A stretch of 64,000 nt of DNA from Ianthella basta (lineage: Eukaryota > Porifera > Demospongiae > Verongiida > Ianthellidae): NCBI GenBank assembly GCA_964019415.1, contig OZ025879.1, forward strand, positions 325,001-389,000, read 5' to 3'. The notes under the pieces are model-generated. The model worked only from the letters and a program-made list of their open reading frames with translations, had not been told where the DNA came from and searched no databases. Made by a program: the position numbers and the translations under genes. Of this stretch, positions 24,001-50,601 are shown one piece after another. Numbering within the stretch: the first letter of the stretch is position 1; every line of letters starts with the position of its first letter.

Positions 24001-27000
24001 AATTCCCCACCCCAGGGTACTCAGTTGGCTGCTGCTCAGTGTTGATGCCAACTGACCGTCTGGGGGATGTGCCGGAGGAAACCCTCCCGGGTGAGGTGCC
24101 ACCTCTGGTACCAACATTCACAGGTGACCCCGGGGTCCTCATGTCTGGGATTATGCCCAACTGAGCGGCCTCCAAAATTCTCTTGCGCTCCATCTCCACC
24201 TTGGCTTTCAGTGTCAATGCAGAGATGGAAAGAGCCCTCAGGCGGTCCTGTTTAGTCTGGGCGCCTTTTCCTACCAATAGGGAGTGTGGGTGAACAAGAG
24301 GGCCTGCACTGGTGGGCTGCCTCACTGCTCCCAGCACTGGTGACATGGAAGCTGCAGGCACAGATGAGAGTGCACCCTTCTCTGCTACCTCCCTTCTCCC
24401 TCGGTTTTTCTCGCTCACTAGCAGTGGCACTTCCTCCAGTTCACTGCCAGTTGGAGTATCTTCATCAGAGCAGGTCTCTGACGGGGATGGAGAGAGGCTT
24501 GGTGGAGGCAGATCAGCTCCCTTAGCCGGCAAAGAACGAGGGGACGGTCGCTCCCACTCCCACTCGGACACAGGATGCCGTGTCAAGGTTGGAGGTGGGG
24601 GTTGCTCCCGAGCAGACTCCTCCATGTCAGAACAAGACGGAGTATCAATGCCACCGGATGTATTCTGTGTCAGTCCTGCAGATACATGCTTCAGGAATGT
24701 CAGTTCTGGATGTCTCTGTTTGGAGTACACCTTTGCAAGGTTCATGTTCAACCTCTGCTTCCGGGCTTGGGACAACTCCTGTGTGAGTGGGTAGAAGGTA
24801 GGGGTGGGGGGTGGGGCAGGGGGAGGGGGCAATATGTATGATGAGTCTAGCATATGGAGACAGCAAGAACACAGCCTTGCTTGTGATCCACACCCACCCT
24901 CGCCTACCTGCAAGCGCTGTTCAGTCAATTGCTTCTGCCTCTCTGCTGCCTTCTTGTGCTCATCATTCTCCTTTCTCCTCTCCTCCTTCTTCTTCCGCAT
25001 GTACTGCTGAACATCTTCTGACTTGTAGTGTCTTGTCTTTGGGATGTTGTATACAGGCTCTGTACACATTGGGGGCATACTACATTAGACACTAGGGAGT
25101 GGGAACTTCTGTACATTAGACACTAGGGAGTGGGAAAATCTGTACATTTGACACTAGGGAGTGGGAGCTTCAGTGCATTTGACACTAGGGAGCGGGATCT
25201 TCAGTACATTTGACACTAGGGAGTGGGAGCTTCAGTACATTTGACACTAGGAAGTGGGGATTTCAGTACATTTGACACTAGGGAGTGGGAGCTTCAGTAC
25301 ATTTGACACTAGGGAGTGGGAACTCACTAATATATAGTGCCATCACCTGCTGCATGCAGCAAACACACTAGAAGTGGTACGACACACTAACTCACCAAAG
25401 TTGTACTTCGGCCTCTTGGGCGGCCCTGATGCTTGCTTCCTCTCTCCCCTCCCACTCTTGGCCCGCTGCTCTTTCAGCTCCGCCCCCTCCCCCATGGCCT
25501 CATCCTCACTGGGTTCCAGGTCCATATCTGCCAGCAGTTGGGCTGCATTCAACCTGGCAGGGTGGTGGTGAGAGGGGGACTGCTTCACACCTTCTTGTGG
25601 CCGGCGGAGGGGACTAAGGTTGACACCACTCCTTGGCTCAGCCTCAGGTTGTGACACAGCTGACGGCCTGACAGAGCTAGACAGTCGATCTGACACCTTT
25701 GCTGACTCGACCTGTTTAAGTGCAGCTAGAACCTTGTCTGACAACTCTTTTCCTGCCCTCCAAGAAAACGGGGTGATTGTCTTCTCAAGTCCTCCCTTAG
25801 CATGCTGCTGCTGTGTCTGCTTGGCAACCTTCCGCACTGCAGTCTTGGGAGCTGTGCTTCTGACACCATGTGCTCGTGGAGCGTGATGCCCTTCAGATCT
25901 GCCAGAAGCAGCCTGGTCTTGGCCATCCATCCTGGCCAAGCGAGAGGGTGGAGCAACACCACCGGCCCCCTCCCTACCCCGCCTCGTTGCTGCCACACCC
26001 AAAGCAGGCTTGGGAGGAGGCACAAAAGCTACCTTGCGCTTTCTCTCCACAGGCTCCTGGGGAAAGGGGTCAGTCCAGAGGCCTCCCCTGAGGGCTGCCT
26101 CACCTGACTCCATCACTGGGGCACTGGGAACCTCCCTGTAAGCAGAAGAAATACACTAGTCCAAGCAGTACACGGCACCGGCTAAGCATGCAGGCAGCCT
26201 CTTGTGTCTGAGTAGGCACCTGTGTTGCTGCACTGGCAGGTCCACTTTGGAGTACAGCGAGGGGTTGTGTGCAAAGTGCTGACTGTACACCACAAAGGGG
26301 TCATGCTGAGGGGCGTTGGCAGTCCTCTGCCCCTCCCCCAGGGCTGTTGAAGGGGCGGGGCCAGAGTAGTGCCCTTGTGGTGCACCCTTCCCAGGGGACA
26401 GACAGACCTTACGCACCAGTAGATGAGTGTCTTGCCTGCCACCTTCATCTCCCTCCTTCTCCTGTACACACCTGGCAGACACACCTGAGGAGGAGGGAGG
26501 GGAGGAGGAGGGGAGGAGGGAGGGGAGGAGGAGGGGAGGAGGGCAGGAGGAGGAGGGGAGGAGGGCAGGAGGAGAGAGGGGAGGAGGGCAGGAGGAGAGA
26601 GGGGAAGAGGGCAGGAGGAGAGAGGGGAGGAGAGAGGGGGGAGGGAGGGGAGGAAGGAGGGGAGGAGGGAGCAGAGAGGCAGGTTGAGCATAGGAAGGTG
26701 GCACAGGACAGTATACAAGTGAGCATAACAAGAGTTGAACTGGTGCATGTACGATATATGCACTCTTAATTTTTGTAAATGAGACTGCATAAAACAACTA
26801 CAGTACATTCCCCAACACCTCTCAGCAATGCATGTGCACACATGCTGCTAACATGGGTGAAGAAGATTTGCAGACTAGGGGCAATTAGCGAAATATTCAT
26901 CCCACAGAAAATGGAGCTAATGCAATCTGTTCTGCAGGGGCTCACCTGTGCTGAGGGGGTGGATCTCTCCCCCTCCAGTGCCCACTGCACGAGGCTGCAA

Positions 27001-28545
27001 GAGAGGCCGGTGGAGCAGGCTCTGCACCACAGCAGCTGTCTCCCTCATTGCATGTTGCTGAAGGGTGGCTCTCTCCTGCAAGGAGGCCAGGGTGGCCATT
27101 GGAGGCATGGCAAATTCCCTCAGAACGCCTCGAGGGCCAAGCTCCGTCCTGTTCAGAAGGTGGGTGGGGTGTACATGTTGTTGGGAAGCACCCTACAGAG
27201 GAGAGGTTGGTTGACATTATCCCCTCAAAGCGTGCACACACGCACGCACGCACACACAATGCACTAAGACTTTGGTACAGGCAGTTGAGAGGAGCTGGCA
27301 ATACCTCATCTCTTCTGCCCCACTGTCTGTCACTGTGCCTCTCCTGCCCACCCTTCCCTCCTACTTCCTCCTTGAAGTTGATGGGAGGTCCAAACACTGC
27401 ACTTCTGTTTGTCCTCTGCAGAGAGTAAGGAGACGCTGCCGTCTGCATGTCCTTCCTTGGGGAGGTCTTTGTCTCTGCAGGCTCCACCAGCTGCTCAAAC
27501 ACAACCTTATTTGCAGGTCCAAGTGGCTCTTCAGCTGCGGTCACGGTGCCCTCCAGTGCATCCTGGTCGGTGTGAGTGTGCCTGTGCTGAAGCACTGAAT
27601 GTTGCTCAGGGCTGACGGTAAAGGTGTCGTTCAGTTGACTGTCACTATTGAGCACAGAACCTTCAAGAGTAACAGAACTCTCCTCTTTCCTTGTTTCATC
27701 AGTTTCTTTCTCCACCCTCTCATCCTTCTTCTCATTCTCCTTCTCCTTTGGTCTTTCCCTCCTCTTCCTGCTGGACTGTCTGTGCTTCACTGCTCCAGTT
27801 CCTCTCAGCGGCGAAGGACCTTGATGTTCCTTGTACCGCACCACATGAGATGACTTTGGCTTGGAAGAGGATGGAACTCGTGGAGCAGGAGTACGCTTCT
27901 GTGGTATCAACACCGCACCATCTACTCTCTTCTCTAACCCATCCAACTTGTGAGGGAAATGAAAGGAGGGGAGGGAGAGGAGGAGGAGGGGAGCAGGAGG
28001 AGGGGGAGGAGGGGAGGGAAGGGGAGGAGGGGAGGGAGGTGGTACAATAGCAAAGGGACACACATTGCAATGTGGACAAAAATTAATTGAACGTTACGAC
28101 AATGTCATGGTCTGTGGGATGACATAGATAACTAAAGAAACTCTAGGATACTGCAGATGGGATGCCTTTAAAGGCTGACACAAGTCCAGCACTACCAGTG
28201 CAAGGTGTGTCAATTTTTCATAGCACAGTCCATAACAACGAGGACTGTAATAAAGCTACGAACGTTAACGAGGAGTGGCGCTTACTTGTGCCTTAGCATC
28301 TCCAAATGACGACCAAGCCTCGAGAAGAGCTAGACAATGGAATAAAACCATAATGTTAACGTTCGGGCCAGAGACCACGCAACAAACTACAAACAACAAA
28401 TGTTATGCGAAGACCTTAGAGGGTCTATAGCCCCTTTATTAGGCACTAGCATACCTGAGTATTTGGAATCTTTCTCTCCCTGTCCTACTCCAAATGAATT
28501 CACATTCGCGGGCCTCTCGAGGTTTGGAGGGCGAGGGCTCGCCAT
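15054..28545 (-). CDS. CEP350: Centrosomal protein CEP350, complete multi-exon gene
   Basis: Large centriolar/microtubule-anchoring protein that works with FGFR1OP and CEP19 in vertebrates. The start at 28545 (MASPRPPNLE) splices in frame at GGTATGC to an exon giving LLEAWSSFGDAKAQ and then LDGLEKRVDGA, paralleling SWDALSQTKAALRHIENKL in human CEP350. Downstream: RHYKSEDVQQYMRKKKEER near 24990; an IQ-like AATSIQAAFRGYVVRKAV near 23900; FDDFTLRMIKQYVRDQDARS near 21000; LLKLKERALEEQTKAKL near 20720; DDDHMPVVLKKEKG near 20500. The 3.06-kb last exon (15054 to about 18030) has a CAP-Gly domain at about 16570-16770 (GKNDGSFDGVRYFDCPEGYG) and the family C-terminus ADERNWTEFEEDEREIKLK. The middle is charged coiled coil. 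An upstream in-frame ATG at 28689 is less likely because it nearly meets the HSD17B7 start. Not all internal exon borders were resolved. Confidence 0.9.
17525..17706. repeat. 30-bp coding minisatellite inside CEP350
   Basis: Six 30-bp units encode the acidic decapeptide KTATVEDESI with changes (AKVEDES, ATVKDES, ASVEDES). It lies in the large last exon, so it is translated; unit number changes would keep the frame. Confidence 0.9.
20213..20227. repeat. Homopolymer C run in a CEP350 intron
   Basis: About 17 cytosines followed by TACCCC; a poly-G run on the sense strand. It is a likely length-variable, error-prone site. Confidence 0.8.
21624..21684. repeat. GGGGAGGG tract at a CEP350 acceptor
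   Basis: On the sense strand this is CCCTCCCC repeated up to CCTGTAG, the acceptor of the exon beginning SQTPTESNS. Confidence 0.8.
21785..22130. repeat. 18-bp minisatellite, about 19 copies, in a CEP350 intron
   Basis: TACTGGTCTATACACACA is repeated nearly perfectly. The 18-bp period keeps several frames open on both strands, giving spurious open frames such as VCVYRP repeated. The copies are very uniform, suggesting recent expansion. Confidence 0.95.
25084..25325. repeat. 31-bp minisatellite, about 8 copies, in a CEP350 intron
   Basis: Units of GTACATTTGACACTAGGGAG plus TGGGAGCTTCA repeat with a few substitutions. The first copies read ACATTAGACACTAGG. Confidence 0.93.
26485..26690. repeat. 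GGAGGAGGGG array upstream of a CEP350 acceptor
   Basis: Purine on the plus strand, CT-rich on the sense strand, ending at CCTCCTCAG before an exon. It yields long open frames of proline, serine and leucine that are compositional. Confidence 0.85.
27957..28042. repeat. Pyrimidine tract at the acceptor of CEP350 exon LDGLEKRV
   Basis: The sense strand reads CTCCCCTCCTCC up to TCACAAG, after which coding resumes with LDGLEKRVDG. Confidence 0.8.
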
Positions 28546-28697
28546 TTCTAGTGCAGAATATTCGCAGGCCGCGTATGAAATTTCAATCCTACCGCCATTT
28601 TCCCACAGAGCACTCAGGCAGCCGCCGTGGGCGTTAATATTCACTGGCACGTGATCAGGGTCCGAATAAAACGACTTGGCCAGCGACACGAAAGGAA
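28546..28697. promoter_or_regulatory. Short divergent promoter CEP350/HSD17B7
   Basis: Only 152 bp separates the start codons, so both genes must share this interval for core promoter elements and 5' UTRs. It is CpG-rich relative to the intron sequence. No TATA box was seen. Confidence 0.6.
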
Positions 28698-30893
28698 ATG
28701 AAGATCGTAGTGATTACAGGAGCCACAAGGCAAGTGTTTCTAGTAGCGCTGAGAGTCTTTGTCCGGCGATAGTAATGTGCTGCGGCAAGCACGCTCCAGC
28801 CCCTAGGGGCGCTACCTATTCATTGTAAACAGCCACTTTGACCTTTGGACCCTAATAATTATTTATTTCCCATCAGTAATTCTATCGGCAATTGGAAGGT
28901 TTATAGCAGATAGAATGGAGTCACACACAAGTGTGTGATGCCCCGCTCTCTTTCCATTCACGCAGTGGAGTGGGGGAGGCACTTGCTGAACGGTTGCTGG
29001 AGGAGGAGTCTCCAGACAACATCACCCTCTGTCTAGCATGCAGGAACCTGGCAAAGGCTCAACTGGTCAAGGAGAACCTCTTGCAGGTCCACCCAACTGC
29101 ACATGTAGACCTGGTCCACCTGGACACCAGCCGGCTCAGTTCAGCAGCAGCTGCTGCTAGGGAGCTCAAGAGCAGGTACGACCATGTGGACCTCATCTAC
29201 TTCAATGCGGGAGTGATGCTTGTGTCCCAGCTGGACTGGGGCGTGCTGTGCCCCCCTTCACCACGGTGAGTACGTGTGTGCACTGACCTGTCTCAGTCTT
29301 GGAGTGCTACTGCTTCCAATGTGAACATGTCCCCTCTCGCTGTAGTCGGCTGTCTCTCTTGTTTCGCACTGGTGCGGGTATAGTGAGGCAGTACGACGAA
29401 GCCACTCCTGATGGACTTCAGATGGTGTTCACTACAAATGTAGCTGGACATTACGTCATGGTAAGGCATCCAGGGAAAGTCCCAGTACTAGTAATGAATA
29501 AGATTACACCGTAGTAAGTATGTGCTATATACGTATCTATCTACCATGGCCAGTGGGAGGCTGTCAGTTGTATGTCTCAATTACCTGTCTAGTTGCGGGA
29601 AATGGAGTCGTTCTTAGCTGCACAGAGTCAGCCGTGTCACGTGGTCTGGACCTCGTCCAACTCGGCTGCTGCTGGTGACCTAGATGCTACTGACATCCAG
29701 AATAGGAAGTGGTGAGTAGTACACACCTCCCATTGGTCAGGTGTGCTGAGGCTGCATGTGGTGGGTATGCACACTCATGTGATGTACCAGAAGCATGGTA
29801 CTCTGAGCAGTCAGTGGCAGTTCAGTCAAATACAAGACAGTTTGGGTGTGAAAGCTGTCACCAACTGTTGAGTTTGCTAACCATCTAGCCTAGGAGCTGA
29901 TGGAGGCTATCACAGCTGAGGTGTCCTGTAGAGATTTATCCACTGTCGTGACTGCTGCTTGAACATGTGCAACATTTTCATGTTACTCACACCGTCACAT
30001 GTGGCAGTGAATCGGCACTAATGCTTCTCTGCCCTGTGTTAATGTCCGCAGTACCAACCCTTACCAGACCTCCAAGCGAGCCATGGACCTTCTCAGTATA
30101 GAGCTGAACCGTACCATGAATGTCAAGGTGTGCGTGGGAGGAGCTGTAGATAAGATGAATGTGCTATAATGTGTGTCTGTGTACCTGCCACACAATCTTG
30201 TGTATCTCATATCTGCTGTGGTCAGTGTCCCCAACCCCCTCCTTCACCCTCCCTCCTCCCCTCTCCACCTAAAAGGGTATCTACTCCGATGTGATCTGCC
30301 CAGGGACAGTGATGACACAGATGACATACAACCTGCTCCCAAAGTGGATGTGGATCATGCTGATGCCGCTGTGGATACTAGTGAGACCGGCACCAACCAC
30401 AACACGCCTCAGTACACACTCAAACTCATCTCTCTCTTTTCGATTGTGTGCTGCTCCCAGATACGCATGTTTGCCAACTTCTACACTTTGACTGCATACA
30501 ATGGCTCAGAGGCTCAGGTCTGGCTGAGTAGGCAGGACCCCACCGCACTGGACCACACAGTCAAGTACAGGAGCATGTGCTCAACTCTGGGCAGGAGATA
30601 CGTGGCAATGTCCCAGGTGAGGAAGGCAGGGCAAATGGTGGCTGTTCATATACATGAACTGGCTGTCAGACACTATGAATGTGTGTGTGTATGTACGTAG
30701 CTGTGTACCTGACTGACATTTGATTTACGTCCATGCTATCCAGTGTGCATGTGTTTATATGTATTTAGTATTGTCCCTTAGTTGTGAGTGTGCCTTGCCT
30801 TGTGTGTTTGTCTTCCAGATTGAGCCTTCTGAAGCACTTACTGGGAAGCTCATGGAAGAACTGAACTGCATTGCTGACCAGTGTACGACTTGA
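28698..30893 (+). CDS. HSD17B7: 3-keto-steroid reductase HSD17B7-like (SDR)
   Basis: NADPH-dependent short-chain dehydrogenase reducing the C3 ketone during sterol C4-demethylation, on the ER. Exon 1 (28698-28729) encodes MKIVVITGAT and ends at a GC donor; exon 2 (28966-29265) resumes with SGVGEALAERLL, completing the TGxxxGxG cofactor motif. It then reads LCLACRNLAKAQ and DLIYFNAGVM (family YLNAGIM). Later exons give DGLQMVFTTNVAGHYVM, catalytic serine in WTSSNSAAA, catalytic YQTSK, and CPGTVMTQMTYNLLP then TAYNGSEAQVWL near the C-terminus. The last exon ends at TGA 30891-30893. The protein is slightly shorter at the C-terminus than human. It is 131 bp upstream of RPL35 on the same strand. 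Confidence 0.9.
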
Positions 30894-31024
30894 TTGTAAT
30901 GTTGCACTAGTTTCGCTTATACCATGATATTTTCTCGACCTTGGTTGTACAAATTTGCTTAATGATATTCATAAGTGATTGCCACGTGACATTTCTGGCC
31001 CATCCAGCGTGGTAGAGCGTCAAG

Positions 31025-31896
31025 ATGGTGAGCCGAAGGAATCGCTTTGATACTGACCCGTAAAGGGCAGGCTGATGTTTTAGATTACTTTGTAGGGTAG
31101 AGAAAGCATGTTATTTTGTAGTAAGCATGAAGCCGTGTTCCGTATGGCCGTTCTGGCCTCTCTGTACCCGGGGTTCGGTGTTAAGACCTTGTTCCACTTC
31201 TCTAGCCGTTAAAGGCGCACGAACTGCGAGGGAAGTCTAAGGATGAGCTCACAAAGCAGTTATCCGACTTAAAGACGGAGCTCTCTACTTTGAGGGTAGC
31301 CAAAGTAACCGGTGGTGCAGCCTCAAAACTTGGCAAGATGTAAGCCTCTGTTCCAGTACAGTGCATGAACCTCATTTGCGTATGTGCCCACTCCAACTGC
31401 ATGCAGTTAAGGTTGTCCGTGCACCAATTACTAGTGTGGTGATGTGTGCTGTACTTGTGCAGTTGTGAGCTATTGCTTGTTTGTGGATGTATTGAGCTGT
31501 GACATCTTGAGCACTTGGTGAATGTGTATTGGAGTTCTCCAACAGCCTAGTGCCATGGTGGGCACTGTTAATCGTGATAGCCCTCAAGTGTTTGCTGCAG
31601 ATGCACCCACACATGCATGCACAAGCAGGTTTAACCAGTCCTTCTTCACCTATTCCTTACACAGCTCGGTTGTGCGTAAGGCAGTTGCTCGTGTGCTGAC
31701 AGTCATCAGCCAGACCCAGAGGGAAAACCTGCGTAAGTACTATCGCAAGAACAAGTACAAGCCTCTGGACCTCCGGCCCAAGAAGACCAGGGCAAAGAGG
31801 AGGGCACTGACCAAGTTTGAGAGAAGCCGGAAGACCCTTAGACAGAAGAAGAAGGACATCCACTTCCCACAGAGAATCTTTGCAGTCAGAAGCTAA
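31025..31896 (+). CDS. RPL35: 60S ribosomal protein L35 (uL29)
   Basis: Large-subunit protein at the polypeptide exit tunnel. There are three coding exons. The first holds only the ATG (31025-31027) directly followed by a GTGAGC donor, a layout common in ribosomal protein genes. The second (31206-31339) encodes [15 protein letters not shown] and [17 protein letters not shown]. The third starts at 31665 with [18 protein letters not shown] and carries [17 protein letters not shown], ending FAVRS and TAA. Length is about 123 residues, as in the family. The introns were checked by eye for box C/D and H/ACA snoRNAs; nothing was firm enough to call. Confidence 0.96.
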
Positions 31897-31969
31897 CTAA
31901 ACAGTGTCTTGCTAATTGCTCTGTTCTGTGTTGAATGAATTTTCACGAGTACTACAAAGTTTGGCGATA

Positions 31970-31975
31970 ATTAAA
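31970..31975 (+). terminator. ATTAAA poly(A) signal of RPL35
   Basis: The variant hexamer ATTAAA lies about 75 bp after the stop codon and 165 bp before the KIF1 start. Confidence 0.5.
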
Positions 31976-32141
31976 TGGTCCCTTCCTTTTTCCGTGGGCG
32001 TGGTCACAGCGCGAAGGAGTTTTCCCCCTCCGTTGGTCCCAACGTACCTCACAGCCCCAGGAGTAGATGTGTCTTTGTGGAGTGTCTCTGTAGTCACTGG
32101 TATAGGTGCCTTTAAATTGGCTCAATGAGGATTAGCGAAAC

Positions 32142-48556
<16,415 letters not shown>

Positions 48557-48700
48557 TAGAGTAGGAGTGTTTCTGACATAATTATTTATGGTAATTTGTG
48601 ACATGTACATAAATGTAGTTTTTGTATTCACGTAATTAATTGCACGGAACATGTACAATAGTAATCTACTCTTGACAACACCCATGACAAATTTGATTGG

Positions 48701-48708
48701 TGACGTCA
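48701..48708. promoter_or_regulatory. CRE palindrome upstream of the REXO5-like start
   Basis: A perfect TGACGTCA lies 7 bp before the first ATG at 48715 and 16 bp before the better-context ATG at 48724. It would be a core-promoter or 5' UTR site in the 158-bp KIF1/REXO5 gap. Confidence 0.45.
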
Positions 48709-48714
48709 AGTCAC

Positions 48715-50286
48715 ATGAACAAAATGGCTGCGGATATGCACCCAAAGATGAGTTCTGCTGCAAAGAAGTGTAAACGCGAAGAGGTAGGAAAAGGAAGCGC
48801 TGAACTTCTAAAGAATCTGGAGTGTTTTGCGCGCAAAGGGAGTGCTGACGAAGCGTGTGGTGTGGTCCAATCAGTAGATCTGCAAAGTGCAGTGGTGCTC
48901 CTTTTAACCGATAAACCCGACAAGCTGCCCGCCTCGCTGCTGCACTCCGGACCGGCAGAAATGGACGGATTGAGAAGGTATTTTGAGCGAGTGGTGGTCG
49001 TGTGGTTGGCAGATGTGCCTTGCAGCAGTGCGGAGGAGGTGGGACGCCTGAAGGAGAGTGTAGGGCAGGACACGCCCACCCTGGACTTCTCCCTGGCCTT
49101 TCCCAGTCACTGTGTCGCCCCTTCGGACGCGTTCTTGAGTGCAGACCTACTGGAGCCAGCCCTTTTCCCTGATGGAAGGCGTGAGTGGAGGGCTTGCTGC
49201 AGGACCGAGCTACTGATGGCTGTGAAGGAGATGGAGAAGCGTGGTTACCCAGTGCCCTTTAGCAGCGAGGTGAAGAGTGACCATGACTGGAGCATCAAGT
49301 TCGGCAAGCTGATCCACACATTTCAGTGGAGTGGGCACACGTTTGTCACGCGACACAAGAGCTTCACCGACTGCCCAAAACTCACTGAGTCCGCTCCTCT
49401 GTTTTCACTAGACTGTGAAATGGTCCAGACAGCTATGGACAATATGGCACTGGGGAGGGTGTCCATTGTGAATGAGGAGATGGAGTGTATTTATGACACA
49501 TTTGTCAAGCCACGAGAACCTATCCTAGATTACATGACCAAGTACAGTGGTATCACTGCCAGGCATCTGGAGGGAGTCACAACCACCGTGGAGGATGTAC
49601 AGAAGGAGTTACTACGCTTACTACCAGCAGATGCTATTCTGGTCGGCCAGTCGCTGGAGAGTGACCTGCGTGCACTGAGGTACGCCCACCCCTACATCAT
49701 CGACACCTCTGTCATATTCACGTCATCCAGCAAAAGACATACACCTTCGTTAGCATTCCTTGCAAAGCATCTATTGAATGTGAACTTGAAGCGTGGCAAG
49801 ACCGGTCACAATTCGGAGGATGATGCAAGAGTGGCGATGAAGTTGGTGCAGGCAAAGTTGTCCATTGGACATGAACTCATGGTTGGTCCTGCCGGAGTAG
49901 CAAGTTTGTTTCAGGTCTTTTCAGACTTTGGAGTTCGCTCGGTCATGATTGACAATACGCGATACATCAAGCTGTACGCTGTCGGCAACACACATGCAGA
50001 CAAGGCAGAGAACGACCACCGAGCGTTGTGGTGCACACGAAGGTTGAGTGAGTGTAGATTTGGTTGGGTGCAGTTCCACAGCTACCAGCTGGCTTCCCAG
50101 AATGGGGACGGGAAGAAGAAAGCTGTCCCCTCCACCAAACTCAGCCAGCTGGCTAATGCAGTGCAATCTGTTGTTGGCAGTGTACCCGCAAAGTCAGTTG
50201 TCTTTGTAGTTCTTGGAGGGAGAGACACAACCGTGGTTGAGCTTGGTGCAATGCATTGTAAAGTGGTCACCTTCTACAAGCCATGA
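48715..50286 (+). CDS. REXO5: REXO5-like DEDDh RNA exonuclease, single exon
   Basis: 3'-5' exonuclease family member, likely acting in the nucleolus on rRNA/snoRNA 3' ends as described for REXO5. The exonuclease domain has ExoI LFSLDCEMVQ, ExoII AILVGQSLESDLRALRYAHP and ExoIII TGHNSEDDARVAMKL, so the DEDDh residues are present. KPREPILDYMTKYSGITARH is characteristic of the REXO1/3/4/5 group, and VIDTS-type YIIDTSVIF is present. The C-terminal part could hold degenerate RRM folds as in human REXO5. The protein is about 523 residues and uninterrupted by introns, unlike its neighbours. The start may be 48715 or 48724, the latter with the better AAAATGG context. Confidence 0.85.
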   Translation: MNKMAADMHPKMSSAAKKCKREEVGKGSAELLKNLECFARKGSADEACGVVQSVDLQSAVVLLLTDKPDKLPASLLHSGPAEMDGLRRYFERVVVVWLADVPCSSAEEVGRLKESVGQDTPTLDFSLAFPSHCVAPSDAFLSADLLEPALFPDGRREWRACCRTELLMAVKEMEKRGYPVPFSSEVKSDHDWSIKFGKLIHTFQWSGHTFVTRHKSFTDCPKLTESAPLFSLDCEMVQTAMDNMALGRVSIVNEEMECIYDTFVKPREPILDYMTKYSGITARHLEGVTTTVEDVQKELLRLLPADAILVGQSLESDLRALRYAHPYIIDTSVIFTSSSKRHTPSLAFLAKHLLNVNLKRGKTGHNSEDDARVAMKLVQAKLSIGHELMVGPAGVASLFQVFSDFGVRSVMIDNTRYIKLYAVGNTHADKAENDHRALWCTRRLSECRFGWVQFHSYQLASQNGDGKKKAVPSTKLSQLANAVQSVVGSVPAKSVVFVVLGGRDTTVVELGAMHCKVVTFYKP

Positions 50287-50601
50287 ATGCACTGTGTGTC
50301 ACAAAGTCCGCTAACCTATTGTGTTACAGACTGACCTCTTTTTAATGCAACTCATTTGAGCTATAATTTCAGCTGTTTTAAATTATATTATGTATTTCAC
50401 ATGCTGTATCTATAGTGTGGTTCAATGTACTGTAGAAATGTATGCAAATATTTTAATTAATGTGCAGTAAAAATGAGGGCAATGACAGCAGTTTGAGTTA
50501 ATTGAGTGGGCATGCCAGAATCCAGCCCCATCCCGCAGGAGGCACAGCACATTTGATGCATGCATGGATGAAGTTAATGGTCAATTATACAAGGCACTAC
50601 A
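50287..50601. other. Convergent intergenic region REXO5/ICA1
   Basis: 315 bp, AT-rich, no coding sequence. It contains ATTAAA on the minus strand at 50452-50457 for ICA1 and an AGTAAA variant at about 50466 on the plus strand for REXO5. Confidence 0.6.

Noticed and set aside
26269-26841. Pro/Ser- or Gly/Arg-rich proteins
   Set aside because: Purine/pyrimidine array at a CEP350 acceptor; only the short exon starting after CCTCAG is coding.
28546-28689. N-terminal extension of CEP350 from the ATG at 28689
   Set aside because: In frame, but it would leave about 10 bp to the HSD17B7 start; the ATG at 28545 leaves a more plausible promoter. Not excluded.
31028-31664. snoRNA in the RPL35 introns
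   Set aside because: Ribosomal protein introns often host snoRNAs and a partial C-box-like TGATG is present in intron 1, but no matching D box and terminal stem were found.
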